This document shows positions 27,801-34,680 of a stretch of DNA of 64,000 nt, in pieces (position 1 is the stretch's first letter; every line of letters begins with the position of its first letter). The notes beneath the pieces are model-generated. The model did no database searches. It was not told where the DNA came from and saw only the letters and a program-made list of their open reading frames with translations. Origin of the DNA: Rhodanobacter sp. (GTDB lineage Bacteria; Pseudomonadota; Gammaproteobacteria; Xanthomonadales; Rhodanobacteraceae); assembly GCA_004298045.1 (NCBI GenBank), contig SCRM01000019.1, forward strand, positions 1-64,000, written 5' to 3'. A program made the translations under genes and the position numbers.

Positions 27801-28414
27801 TCGCCGGCCGCGGTACCGAAAAGACCGCGGAGGAGCCGCTCGCCAAGGTCGAAAACCAGCCCTACATCCACTACCGCAAAGGCTCGCTGATTTTCTACGC
27901 GCTGCAGGATTACGTCGGCGAGGCCCGGCTCGATGCGTTCCTCAAGCAGTTCCTGATCGACTACGGGTTTCAGCAGCCGCCGTATGTCGACTCGCAGCTC
28001 TTCGTGGACGCGCTGGGCAAGCATCTCGGCCCGGCATACCAGCCCATGCTCGACGACTTCTTCTGGAAGATCACCCTGTTCGACAACCGCATGATCTCCG
28101 CCTACGCCAAGCGTCTGCCGGATGGCCGCTACGCGGTCACCATGAAAGTGCACGCCGGCATGTCCTACGCCAACGGCAAAGGCGAGGACACGCGCGCGGC
28201 GCCCAACCTTCCCATCGCCATTGGCGTGTTTGCGCAAGGCGCCAACGGCCGCGATGGCAAACCGCTCTACCTTGCCAAACGCGAGCTGCCGGCGGGCGAC
28301 ACCACGCTCGCCGTCACCGTCGACGGCAAACCCGCGATGGCCGGCATCGACCCCTACAACGAGCTGATCGACAAAGTGCCCGACGACAACCGCAAGACGG
28401 TGACAGTGCAGTAA
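24833..28414 (+). CDS. ABC-2 permease fused to M1-family aminopeptidase
   Basis: This is a 1193-residue fusion. Residues 1 to about 590 contain two ABC-2 type blocks of about six hydrophobic helices each, including a final helix near 580 (VLVLSLLGFAGLGGFVYY). Residues about 600-1193 are an M1 metallopeptidase: a beta N-domain, then the zinc motif HEVAH at 934-938, with SESLAQY supplying the second Glu about 20 residues on. The standard M1 spacing is 18, so this branch differs by one or two residues. A typical GAMEN exopeptidase motif is not obvious; PGYMAF stands near its place. With the upstream ATPase this could be a transporter that trims peptides at the outer face of the inner membrane. 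The substrate is unknown. Confidence 0.9.
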   Translation: MLFEILRFEWRQQLKAPLFWVILAAALGIAFTLTATDAVSAAGASGNVLRNAPLVIARLLSMMTVFSILLVVTFVAAAATRDFEQRTAELLFATPISRGAYVGGRFLAGYLVLVAILAACALAIALGGAMPWLDASRFGPADWRGYAWGFGVLVLPNLLFIAALLFLLATATRSLLASYVGVIAWFVLQGVTGYLSRNLDNHYLAAVLDPFGGRTLALVTRYWTPDQTNHLLPALDGVLLFNRLLWLGIAVLLLIATFVVFRPNREGLQLPRRKPRAEPPMLRPQAGTAVLALPHVTLAHGWRTHLVQLRAQFAFDTRGVLRGAAFLVLLVLALTVMVVSLVSSGLVYGTPTWPVTHQVLTAINNSFSLPLMIVVIFYAGELVWRERTHGSAEVSDAFPTPDWVAMAAKFGALLAVIASMLLVGAVVGIGWQLGHGYYRIEPWLYLRMLALDAIPFVLIAALALCLQVVCNHKFLGYFLSIAWLVSTLAFSLLHWDDNLYNYAGAPNVPYSDMNGFGHFYVGALWFNAYWGCLALALLVLASVLWVRGTGSDWRGRLREARARLRPEPTAVLVLSLLGFAGLGGFVYYNTHVLNRYISHDETLREHADYEKLYAKYAKLPQPRITAIKADVDIYPDQRRLAIRAHYTLVNKLKVPVTELFVNYTEGFYPKALGFAPHATVRFDRRLGVAIYKLDTPLAPGASLPFDFTLDYAPKGFTNESGETFIVHNGTFFNNMVLPQFGYQPKFQISDRNDRKKYGLNPDVPRMPPLSDQAARARNYLSNDADWISFDTTVSTAADQIALAPGTLVKKWAQGDRRYFHYVMREPMLNFFAYLSARYAVKSEDADGVKISVYYDPAHAFNVDRMLESAKDSLAWYDRHYTPYQFKQLRILEFPGYMAFAQSFANTIPFSESIGFIADLRDQRRIDYVYDVTAHEVAHQWWAHRVIGADMQGSTMLSESLAQYSSLMVMQHKYGADQMRKFLKYELDLYLAGRGTEKTAEEPLAKVENQPYIHYRKGSLIFYALQDYVGEARLDAFLKQFLIDYGFQQPPYVDSQLFVDALGKHLGPAYQPMLDDFFWKITLFDNRMISAYAKRLPDGRYAVTMKVHAGMSYANGKGEDTRAAPNLPIAIGVFAQGANGRDGKPLYLAKRELPAGDTTLAVTVDGKPAMAGIDPYNELIDKVPDDNRKTVTVQ

Positions 28415-28420
28415 GCGGCC

Positions 28421-28460
28421 GATTCGGAGTTCGGGATTGGGAAAAGCTGCTTGCGGCGGG
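28421..28460. repeat. dispersed GGGATTCGG-type repeat
   Basis: GATTCGGAGTTCGGGATTGG followed by GAAAAGCTGC matches the repeat family also seen near 39690, 39775, 41036, 48735 and 55080. It lies directly after the permease-aminopeptidase gene. Confidence 0.6.
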
Positions 28461-28556
28461 TGCGGCAAGCGGGCAACCTCGGGCCGTCGCGACTCAGCGA
28501 CTGCCGGAGCCTGCCACACGACTCGACCGTGCCACCTCCTCGCCGTCGCGCTGGCC

Positions 28557-28978
28557 ATGACCCTTGCGTGCGACCCCGAAGAGGCCATCGCCCAGGACGC
28601 CAGCAACGGCGTGCAGATCACTCTGCTCGGCCACCCGCACATCATGGCCACCCACCCCGACCTGCGCTATCGCAAGCTTGCGATCCGCGCCTATGAAAGC
28701 GGCGACAAGGCCGCGGCGCTGAACCCGCTGCGCAAGGCGGCAAGCTATGCGGACAAGCCCTCGCAGGCAATGCTGGCGACGATGTACTGGAACGGCGACG
28801 GCACGCCGGCGGTACGCCGATACGCGGAGAGGATTACTACGCGCCGGCGTTGTGGTCGGCAGCCGAGTACGCCAGGCTGAAAGACGTGGTGTGGGAGCAG
28901 GCGCGGGCGGAAACCGGCCACGTCGAGATCGGCCCATTGCAGTCGCTGCCCAAGCCGGAACCCGACCGCGGCCAGTGA
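28557..28978 (+). pseudogene. broken small secreted protein gene, possibly Sel1-like
   Basis: The first frame, from about 28500 to 28811, encodes LLAVALAMTLAC and then a helical stretch (KLAIRAYESGDKAAALNPLRKAASYADKPSQAMLATMYWNGDG, given here in short as a Sel1/TPR-like pattern). Near 28800-28811 the similarity passes to another frame (DYYAPALWSAAEYARLKD) that runs to a TGA at 28976. No good start codon with a full signal peptide is found; the only in-frame ATG, at 28557, cuts the hydrophobic segment. I read this as a frameshifted or truncated gene. A sequencing error is the main alternative. Confidence 0.5.
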
Positions 28979-28988
28979 ACTGACGGCG

Positions 28989-29762
28989 TCACGCCGGCCA
29001 GCGAAAGGCCACGTGGAAATTGTTGAACGCGGGGTCGTCGAGGCTGCCGCCGGGCGCGGCGGTCAGCGGGGCGGCGAGACCATCGACGTCGAGCTCCTGG
29101 CCGGCAACGAAGCACGCGCCGAAGGCTTCCATTTCCACCAGCTTTTCGCACAGCACGCCGGCGCGGTCGAGCTCGGTGGGTGGCACGTCGCGCAGGCTGA
29201 TGTCGGGGCGGGCGAATTTGCGCATGCCGCGGGTGTGGACGTGCGCGTGCACGCCGTCGTCTGCCAGCGTGCGCGCAATCAGCACGTGGCTGCGCGGCGG
29301 CGCACCGTCCGCCACCAGATAACGCTCGCGCCAGGCCGACGCATCGAACAGGCCGAAAATCTGCGGATCGAGTACCACCCGGCCACCGATGTCGAGCAAG
29401 ACGGCGAGCACGCCAAGCGTGTCGCGCAGGTAATCCAGGCTGGCGCCATCAGCCAGCTCGCCGCGCACCACGAGCGCATCCGGCGCGGTGCGTGCGGTTT
29501 CGAATGCTTCCGGCGCGTCATCGCGCAACAGCTCGCCCAGTGCACCGGCCAGCGGGTAGCCGTCCCACTGGCGCAACGCGAGGTTCTGGAACCGCTTGAG
29601 CTCGACCCCGGCCGGCAAGCCGGAGCTGGCGTAGCGCGGCGCGGGTATCACCAGCTCGCGCGCAAACTGCCCGAACACGTAGAACTGCAGCAAGGCGGTT
29701 TGCCCGGCGCTGCCTTGCCAGTAGGGGCGCGGCCAGGCGGGAGCGGATGTGGTGTCGGTCAT
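28989..29762 (-). CDS. conserved hypothetical protein, 257 aa
   Basis: I do not recognise the family. From the ATG at 29762 the protein is 257 residues, soluble, without signal peptide. It has alternating strands and helices: ALLQFYVFGQFARE, then a glycine/leucine-rich middle (LGVLAVLLDIGGRVVLDP), then GVHAHVHTRGMRKFARPD. The block VLLDIGGRVVLDPQIFGLFD resembles stretches in DUF4261-like proteins, a weak hint only. The frame is open upstream to 30044, but that part has the composition of non-coding shadow and includes the hairpin of the tdk gene. It stands alone on its strand. Confidence 0.65.
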   Translation of the reverse strand: MTDTTSAPAWPRPYWQGSAGQTALLQFYVFGQFARELVIPAPRYASSGLPAGVELKRFQNLALRQWDGYPLAGALGELLRDDAPEAFETARTAPDALVVRGELADGASLDYLRDTLGVLAVLLDIGGRVVLDPQIFGLFDASAWRERYLVADGAPPRSHVLIARTLADDGVHAHVHTRGMRKFARPDISLRDVPPTELDRAGVLCEKLVEMEAFGACFVAGQELDVDGLAAPLTAAPGGSLDDPAFNNFHVAFRWPA

Positions 29763-29950
29763 CGAAGGCAGCCTGTGGGGTTCTGGGGGTATACGAATGG
29801 GGCAGGTTAGGGCATGCGCGAGGACGCGTCGTGGAGGTGCCCGGACCTCATCGCCGGCGATAAAGGCAACGCCACGTGACATGCCCGGCGGTTTCGCGCC
29901 GGCCGGGGCGACCGCCGGTGTTGCCGAGAGCAGGAGCCCTTTACCTATTT

Positions 29951-29975
29951 GAAAACCCGCGGGGCGCGGGTTTTC
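29951..29975 (-). terminator. terminator of tdk
   Basis: GAAAACCCGC (29951-29960) and GCGGGTTTTC (29966-29975) form a perfect 10-bp stem with a 5-base loop. The tdk stop codon overlaps its edge. T runs lie within the stem on both strands, so it could act in both directions. Confidence 0.75.
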
Positions 29976-30594
29976 AGGGCGGCAACACGGTCTGCTGCAG
30001 TTCAACCCGACCGTGGCCTTCGGTGATTCGCTTGAACTCGGCACGGCTTACCGAAACGTAGCGGTCGTTGCCGCCAATCTCCACCTGTGGGCCAGCGGTG
30101 ACAGCGCAGCCCTGTGCATCAACACGCACCACCATGGTCGCCTTGTGCCCGGTGTGGCAGATGGTCTTGATCTCCACCAGCTCATCCGCCCACGCCAGCA
30201 GGTAGCCACTGCCCTCGAACAGCTCGCCGCGAAAATCCGTGCGCAAGCCATAGGCCAGCACCGGGATGTGCAAAACGTCCACCACGTCGGTGAGCTGCCA
30301 CACCTGAGATTTGTGCAGGAACTGCGCCTCGTCCACAAACACGCAGCTCAGCTTCCCGTGCGCGGCAATATCGGCGGCCACCAGTGCCTGCAGGTCTTCT
30401 GCGGCACCGAAGCGGTGCGCATTGGCCTTGAGCCCGATGCGCGAAGCGACCATGCCCGCGCCGTAACGGTTGTCCAGCGCCGGGCTGAGGATCAACGTGC
30501 GCATGCCGCGCTCGTGATAGTTGTACGCGCTCTGCAGGAGCGTCGTGGTCTTGCCGGCATTCATCGCCGAATAATAGAAATAGAGCTTGGCCAT
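29974..30594 (-). CDS. tdk: thymidine kinase
   Basis: Tdk phosphorylates thymidine to dTMP in pyrimidine salvage. The 206-residue protein starts [17 protein letters not shown], with the P-loop variant SAMNAGKTT at residues 9-17. It then has VFVDEAQFL (Walker B) and [16 protein letters not shown], which is diagnostic for type II kinases. The lasso/zinc region is altered: [15 protein letters not shown] retains one Cys, and the second half has few cysteines, unlike the four-Cys zinc site of many homologues. The start is ATG 30594. It is divergent from rep with 115 bases between them. Confidence 0.94.
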   Translation of the reverse strand: MAKLYFYYSAMNAGKTTTLLQSAYNYHERGMRTLILSPALDNRYGAGMVASRIGLKANAHRFGAAEDLQALVAADIAAHGKLSCVFVDEAQFLHKSQVWQLTDVVDVLHIPVLAYGLRTDFRGELFEGSGYLLAWADELVEIKTICHTGHKATMVVRVDAQGCAVTAGPQVEIGGNDRYVSVSRAEFKRITEGHGRVELQQTVLPP

Positions 30595-30621
30595 GATGGA
30601 CGGCAGCAAAGGCAGGCCTGC

Positions 30622-30680
30622 ATGGTAACGCGTCAAACGCGGTGCCCGCCGCTCAGCGGGCGCAGGCGCTCTGTTACCAT
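30622..30680. promoter_or_regulatory. inverted repeat in the tdk-rep divergent promoter region
   Basis: ATGGTAAC (30622-30629) and GTTACCAT (30673-30680) are perfect inverted copies 43 bases apart. Each carries TACCAT reading toward its own gene, an acceptable -10 box. The symmetry suggests two divergent promoters of one kind, or an operator pair. Confidence 0.4.
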
Positions 30681-30709
30681 CCAGCCTCGTTTTGCCCCGC
30701 ACGTCGTTC

Positions 30710-32689
30710 ATGCTCAACCCGCAACAACAAACCGCCGTCGAACACTGCGACACCCCTCTCCTGGTGTTGGCCGGCGCCGGTTCGGGCAAGACCAGCGTCA
30801 TCACCCAGAAAATCGCCTGGCTGATCCAGCGCCGCAAACTGGCTGCCGGCAAGATCGCCGCCATCACCTTCACCAACAAGGCCGCGCGCGAAATGCGCGA
30901 GCGCGTCGGCAAGCTGGTCACCAGCGAGGACGCGGCCGCGCTCACGGTGTGCACGTTCCACGCGCTGGGCCTGAAGTTTCTGCAGATCGAGCATGCGCGC
31001 GCCGATCTGCGGCGCGGCTTTTCGGTGTTCGATGCCAGCGACAGCGACAGCCTCATCAAGGAGCTCGCGCCCAAGGGCGCCAAGCCCGACGTGCTCGCCG
31101 GCATCCGGCACCTGGTAAGCGCAGCCAAAGGCAATGGTCTTTCTCCCGCCGAGGCACTCGCCGCCGCGCGCAGTCCGAAAGAGCTGGAAGCGGCCGCCCT
31201 GTACGAGATGTACCAGGCGCGCCTGGCCACGTTCAACGCGGTGGATTTCGACGACCTGATCCGCCTGCCGCTGCAGCTGCTGGAAACCGACGACGCCTGC
31301 CGCGATGCCTGGCGCGAACGCCTGCGTTACCTGCTGGTGGACGAATACCAGGACACCAACGACGCGCAGTACCGCCTGCTGAAAGTGCTGGCCGGCGAAC
31401 GCGGCGGCCTCACCTGCGTGGGCGACGACGACCAGTCGATCTACGCCTGGCGCGGCGCCAATCCGGAAAACATCGACCGCCTCGGCCGCGACTGGCCGAA
31501 CCTGCGCGTGATCAAGCTGGAGCAGAATTACCGCTGCGGCAAACGCATCCTGCGCGCGGCCAACGCGCTGATCGCGCACAACCCGCACAGCCACGAAAAG
31601 AAACTCTGGAGCGAACACCCCGAGGGCGCACCGATCCGCGTGCTCGAATGCAAGGACGCCGACCACGAGGCGGAGAAAATCGCCGCCATCGCGGCCACCC
31701 TTGCCGAAAAGTACAAGGCACGCTGGAACGACATCGCGATCCTCTACCGCAACAACTTCAAGGCGCGTCCGCTGGAAAAAGCCCTGCGCCTGGCACGCGT
31801 GCCGTATCACCTCTCCGGCGCGCTGTCGTTTCTCGACCGCGACGAGGTGAAAGACATCCTGTGCTACCTGCGCCTGCTGACCAACCCCAGCGACGACGCG
31901 GCGTTTCTGCGCGTGGTGAACAAGCCGCGCCGGGAAATCGGCGACACCACCAAGGAAAAACTCGGCCAGCTGGCGCAGTCGAAGCACTGCTCGCTGCTGG
32001 AAGCCACGCGCAGCGACGCCGTGCTGCGCCAGTTGCCCGCGCGCGCCGCGAACGGGCTGGCGGCCTTCTCCGAACTGCTCGACGAGCTGCGTAGCGCATC
32101 CCTGCACGAGAGCGCCGCCGAGCTGGTGGAACGCGTCATCCGCCGTACCGGCTACGTGGCCCAACTCGTCGCCGCCACGCCCGACCCGGCGGTGCGCGAG
32201 CGCAAGCTCGGCAACCTCAATGAACTGGCCGACTGGTTTCGCGCCATGCAAAAAGGCGCCAGCGCCGGCGACCTCGCCGCCCAGCTCGCGCTGCTGTCCC
32301 ACGCCGACCGCGACGACCCGGGCAATGCGGTGCGGCTGATGACCCTGCACGCGGCAAAAGGGCTGGAGTTTCGTTTCGTGTTCATCGCCGGCTGCGAAGA
32401 GGGCGCGCTGCCCAGCGAAGGCGCACTGGACGAAGGCCGGCTGGATGAAGAGCGGCGCCTGATGTACGTCGGCATCACCCGCGCCAAGGAACTGCTCACC
32501 TTGTCATGGGCCGCCAAGAGCCGGCACTACGGCGAGATCGTGGCCAACCAGCCCAGCCGCTTTCTTGCCGAGCTGCCACAGGCCGACCTGCACTGGCAGG
32601 GCAAAGACCCCGAAGCCGACCAGGCCACCACGCGCGAAACCGCCCAATCCCACATGGCCCGTATCCGCGCCATGCTGGCAGGGCCGTAA
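30710..32689 (+). CDS. rep: ATP-dependent DNA helicase Rep
   Basis: Rep is a superfamily 1A 3'-5' helicase that clears proteins ahead of the replication fork. The 659-residue protein has Walker A GAGSGKT at residues 22-28, motif Ia ITFTNKAA, motif [10 protein letters not shown], motif [16 protein letters not shown], motif [11 protein letters not shown], motif [12 protein letters not shown] and motif [10 protein letters not shown]. The length (E. coli Rep has 673) and the NAVDFDDLI block favour Rep over UvrD. The start is ATG 30710; a TTG at 30692 is also in frame. No neighbour shares its operon. Confidence 0.95.
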   Translation: MLNPQQQTAVEHCDTPLLVLAGAGSGKTSVITQKIAWLIQRRKLAAGKIAAITFTNKAAREMRERVGKLVTSEDAAALTVCTFHALGLKFLQIEHARADLRRGFSVFDASDSDSLIKELAPKGAKPDVLAGIRHLVSAAKGNGLSPAEALAAARSPKELEAAALYEMYQARLATFNAVDFDDLIRLPLQLLETDDACRDAWRERLRYLLVDEYQDTNDAQYRLLKVLAGERGGLTCVGDDDQSIYAWRGANPENIDRLGRDWPNLRVIKLEQNYRCGKRILRAANALIAHNPHSHEKKLWSEHPEGAPIRVLECKDADHEAEKIAAIAATLAEKYKARWNDIAILYRNNFKARPLEKALRLARVPYHLSGALSFLDRDEVKDILCYLRLLTNPSDDAAFLRVVNKPRREIGDTTKEKLGQLAQSKHCSLLEATRSDAVLRQLPARAANGLAAFSELLDELRSASLHESAAELVERVIRRTGYVAQLVAATPDPAVRERKLGNLNELADWFRAMQKGASAGDLAAQLALLSHADRDDPGNAVRLMTLHAAKGLEFRFVFIAGCEEGALPSEGALDEGRLDEERRLMYVGITRAKELLTLSWAAKSRHYGEIVANQPSRFLAELPQADLHWQGKDPEADQATTRETAQSHMARIRAMLAGP

Positions 32690-32918
32690 ATACTTCCAAA
32701 GGTTGCGAACTCCACGGAACGCCCAGGTAGCCGCGCGCCGCGCGAAACGACGGCGCACCGACGCGGCCACCCGTCCCGTTTTTGCATGCGCTGCGTAGCC
32801 AGCGATGGGCAGGCATGGCGCGCGCTCCGAACGACGGCGGTTGACGCTCGCGCGCAAATGCCTTTCAGTGTGCGGCGTAGCGCCGGGTGATCGCCGCACC
32901 GGCCACAGGGGAACACAG

Positions 32919-34472
32919 GTGATCGACTCGACCCGGGCTTTTGCCAAGCTCGTTGCCGCCTTCAATCAGAACGACTGGCCGCGGGTGCAACAACGCACCA
33001 CGCAGCTGCTTGCGCTGGCGCCGGGCGACACCCGTCTGCTGTTCATGGGCGGCGTTGCCGCCATGCAGGTGGGCTCGCTGGGCAACGCGCTGTCGCTGCT
33101 GAAAGAAGCCACCCATCTCGAACCGCGTCGCGCCGATTACCTGGCGCAGTACGCCAAGGCGCTGGCATTGGCGCGGCGCACGCGCGACGCCCGACTGGTC
33201 GCCGACCGTGCCATGACCCTGGCGCCCGACGACGCCCTCACCTTCGACACCCTGGGCGCGGTGTACGCGCAGGCGCAGGCTCTGGTGCAAGCGGCCAGCG
33301 CCTTCCGCCGCGTCACCACCCTGCAGCCCAACCGCCCGCTGGCGCATTACAACCTTGCCCGCGCGCTGATCGCGTTGGGCGATATCGACGGCGCTGAACA
33401 CGAGCTGGAAACCTGCGTGAGGCTGGCCCCCGACGAGTGGAACGCTTGGCTTGCACTGGCCCGCGTGCGCACACAGACAGCAGCGCACAACCGTATCGCC
33501 GCCCTGCAGGGCCGGCTCGCCGCGAACGTCAGCGAACCGGCCGCGCAGATCCTGCTCAACATGGCGCTCGGCAAGGCGTTTGAAGACCTGGCCGACTATC
33601 CGCGCGCGTTCGACCACTACGCCCGCGGCAAAGCCGCCGCCCGCCGCCAGCGCAGCTACGCCTTTGCCCGCGACAAGGCCATGTTCGAGGCCATCGTGCG
33701 CGCCTGTCCGGTTGGTGCCGTCCCTGCGGACAGCCAGGCCGACGGCCCGTCGCCCATCTTCCTCGTCGGCATGCCGTGCAGCGGCATCGGTCTTGCCGGC
33801 CGCATCCTGGCCGCCCACCCCGACCTGCGCAGCATCGGCACCCTGCCGCATTTTCCGCTGCAACTGCAACGCGCCGCGGGTGGCCAACGCCCGCTGCTCG
33901 TCGAGCCGGACATTGCCCGGCGCATCGCCCACATCGACTGGGCGCACCTTGGCCGCGACTACCTTGCCCGCGTGCACGCCGCCACCGGCGAAACCACGCG
34001 ACACATCGACAAACTGCCAAGCAACCTGCTCTATGTGGGCTTCATTGCGCGCGCCCTGCCGCATGCCAAATTCATTTACCTGCGCCGCAACGCACTGGAC
34101 ACCTGCCTCGACAACTTTCGCCACCTGTTCGACCTCGAACCACGCTGGCACGACTACAGCTTCGACCTGCTCGACACCGGCAGATACCTGATCGAAACCG
34201 AGCAACTTCTTGCGCACTGGCAGCGCTGCCTGCCGGGCCGCATCCTCGAAATTCCCTACGAATCGCTACAGACCGGCTCCGAGGCCGCCACTCGCCAACT
34301 GCTGGCGTTTTGCGACCTGCCCTGGCACCCCGCCTGTCTCACGCCCCGCCCCGCCCCCCAACCCGACGCCCTCAGCCCGCCCGGCCACTGGCGCCACTAT
34401 GAAGCCCAGCTGCGCGACCTGCGCCAGCTGATGGCCGGCCACGAGGGTCGGCAGCCCATCGCTGCCGCCTAG
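32919..34472 (+). CDS. TPR-repeat sulfotransferase-family protein
   Basis: The 517-residue protein has TPR-like helical repeats at about residues 1-240 (for example LGNALSLLKEATHLEP, AVYAQAQALVQAASAF, LARALIALGDIDGAEHEL) and a sulfotransferase domain from about 275. The PAPS-binding loop normally reads PRSGTT; here it reads PCSGIG (in FLVGMPCSGIGLAG). The 3'-phosphate motif region FIYLRRNALDTCLDNF is recognisable. The changed loop puts PAPS use in doubt. The start is GTG 32919 behind ACAGGGG. A TonB-dependent receptor gene follows on the same strand 208 bases later with its own promoter, a pairing often seen in Xanthomonadales and Caulobacter relatives. Confidence 0.85.
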   Translation: MIDSTRAFAKLVAAFNQNDWPRVQQRTTQLLALAPGDTRLLFMGGVAAMQVGSLGNALSLLKEATHLEPRRADYLAQYAKALALARRTRDARLVADRAMTLAPDDALTFDTLGAVYAQAQALVQAASAFRRVTTLQPNRPLAHYNLARALIALGDIDGAEHELETCVRLAPDEWNAWLALARVRTQTAAHNRIAALQGRLAANVSEPAAQILLNMALGKAFEDLADYPRAFDHYARGKAAARRQRSYAFARDKAMFEAIVRACPVGAVPADSQADGPSPIFLVGMPCSGIGLAGRILAAHPDLRSIGTLPHFPLQLQRAAGGQRPLLVEPDIARRIAHIDWAHLGRDYLARVHAATGETTRHIDKLPSNLLYVGFIARALPHAKFIYLRRNALDTCLDNFRHLFDLEPRWHDYSFDLLDTGRYLIETEQLLAHWQRCLPGRILEIPYESLQTGSEAATRQLLAFCDLPWHPACLTPRPAPQPDALSPPGHWRHYEAQLRDLRQLMAGHEGRQPIAAA

Positions 34473-34538
34473 CCAGACAGCGCCTGCGCCAGCACCCGGC
34501 GTGGCGTAACCCCTTACGAAACAAATGTTATTCGCGCG

Positions 34539-34568
34539 TTGACTGTGCGTTAGAACTTTCGTTATGGT
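34539..34568 (+). promoter_or_regulatory. sigma-70 promoter of the TonB-dependent receptor gene
   Basis: TTGACT (34539-34544, five of six) and TATGGT (34563-34568) stand 18 bases apart in an AT-richer patch between the sulfotransferase stop and the receptor start. This predicts a leader of about 105 bases. Confidence 0.55.
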
Positions 34569-34680
34569 CATGCGGCGGTCACATGCGTGTCAGGCGCAAT
34601 ACCTGACACAAGGACGTTGCGAATACCCGCGGAGGGAGACCCACAACGACCGCTGCAGTCCACTACGTAGGGGAGTCACC

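Noticed and set aside
26576-28651. 691-codon leftward open frame
   Set aside because: Antisense to the aminopeptidase half of the fusion gene, which has zinc motifs; no start site or domain of its own.
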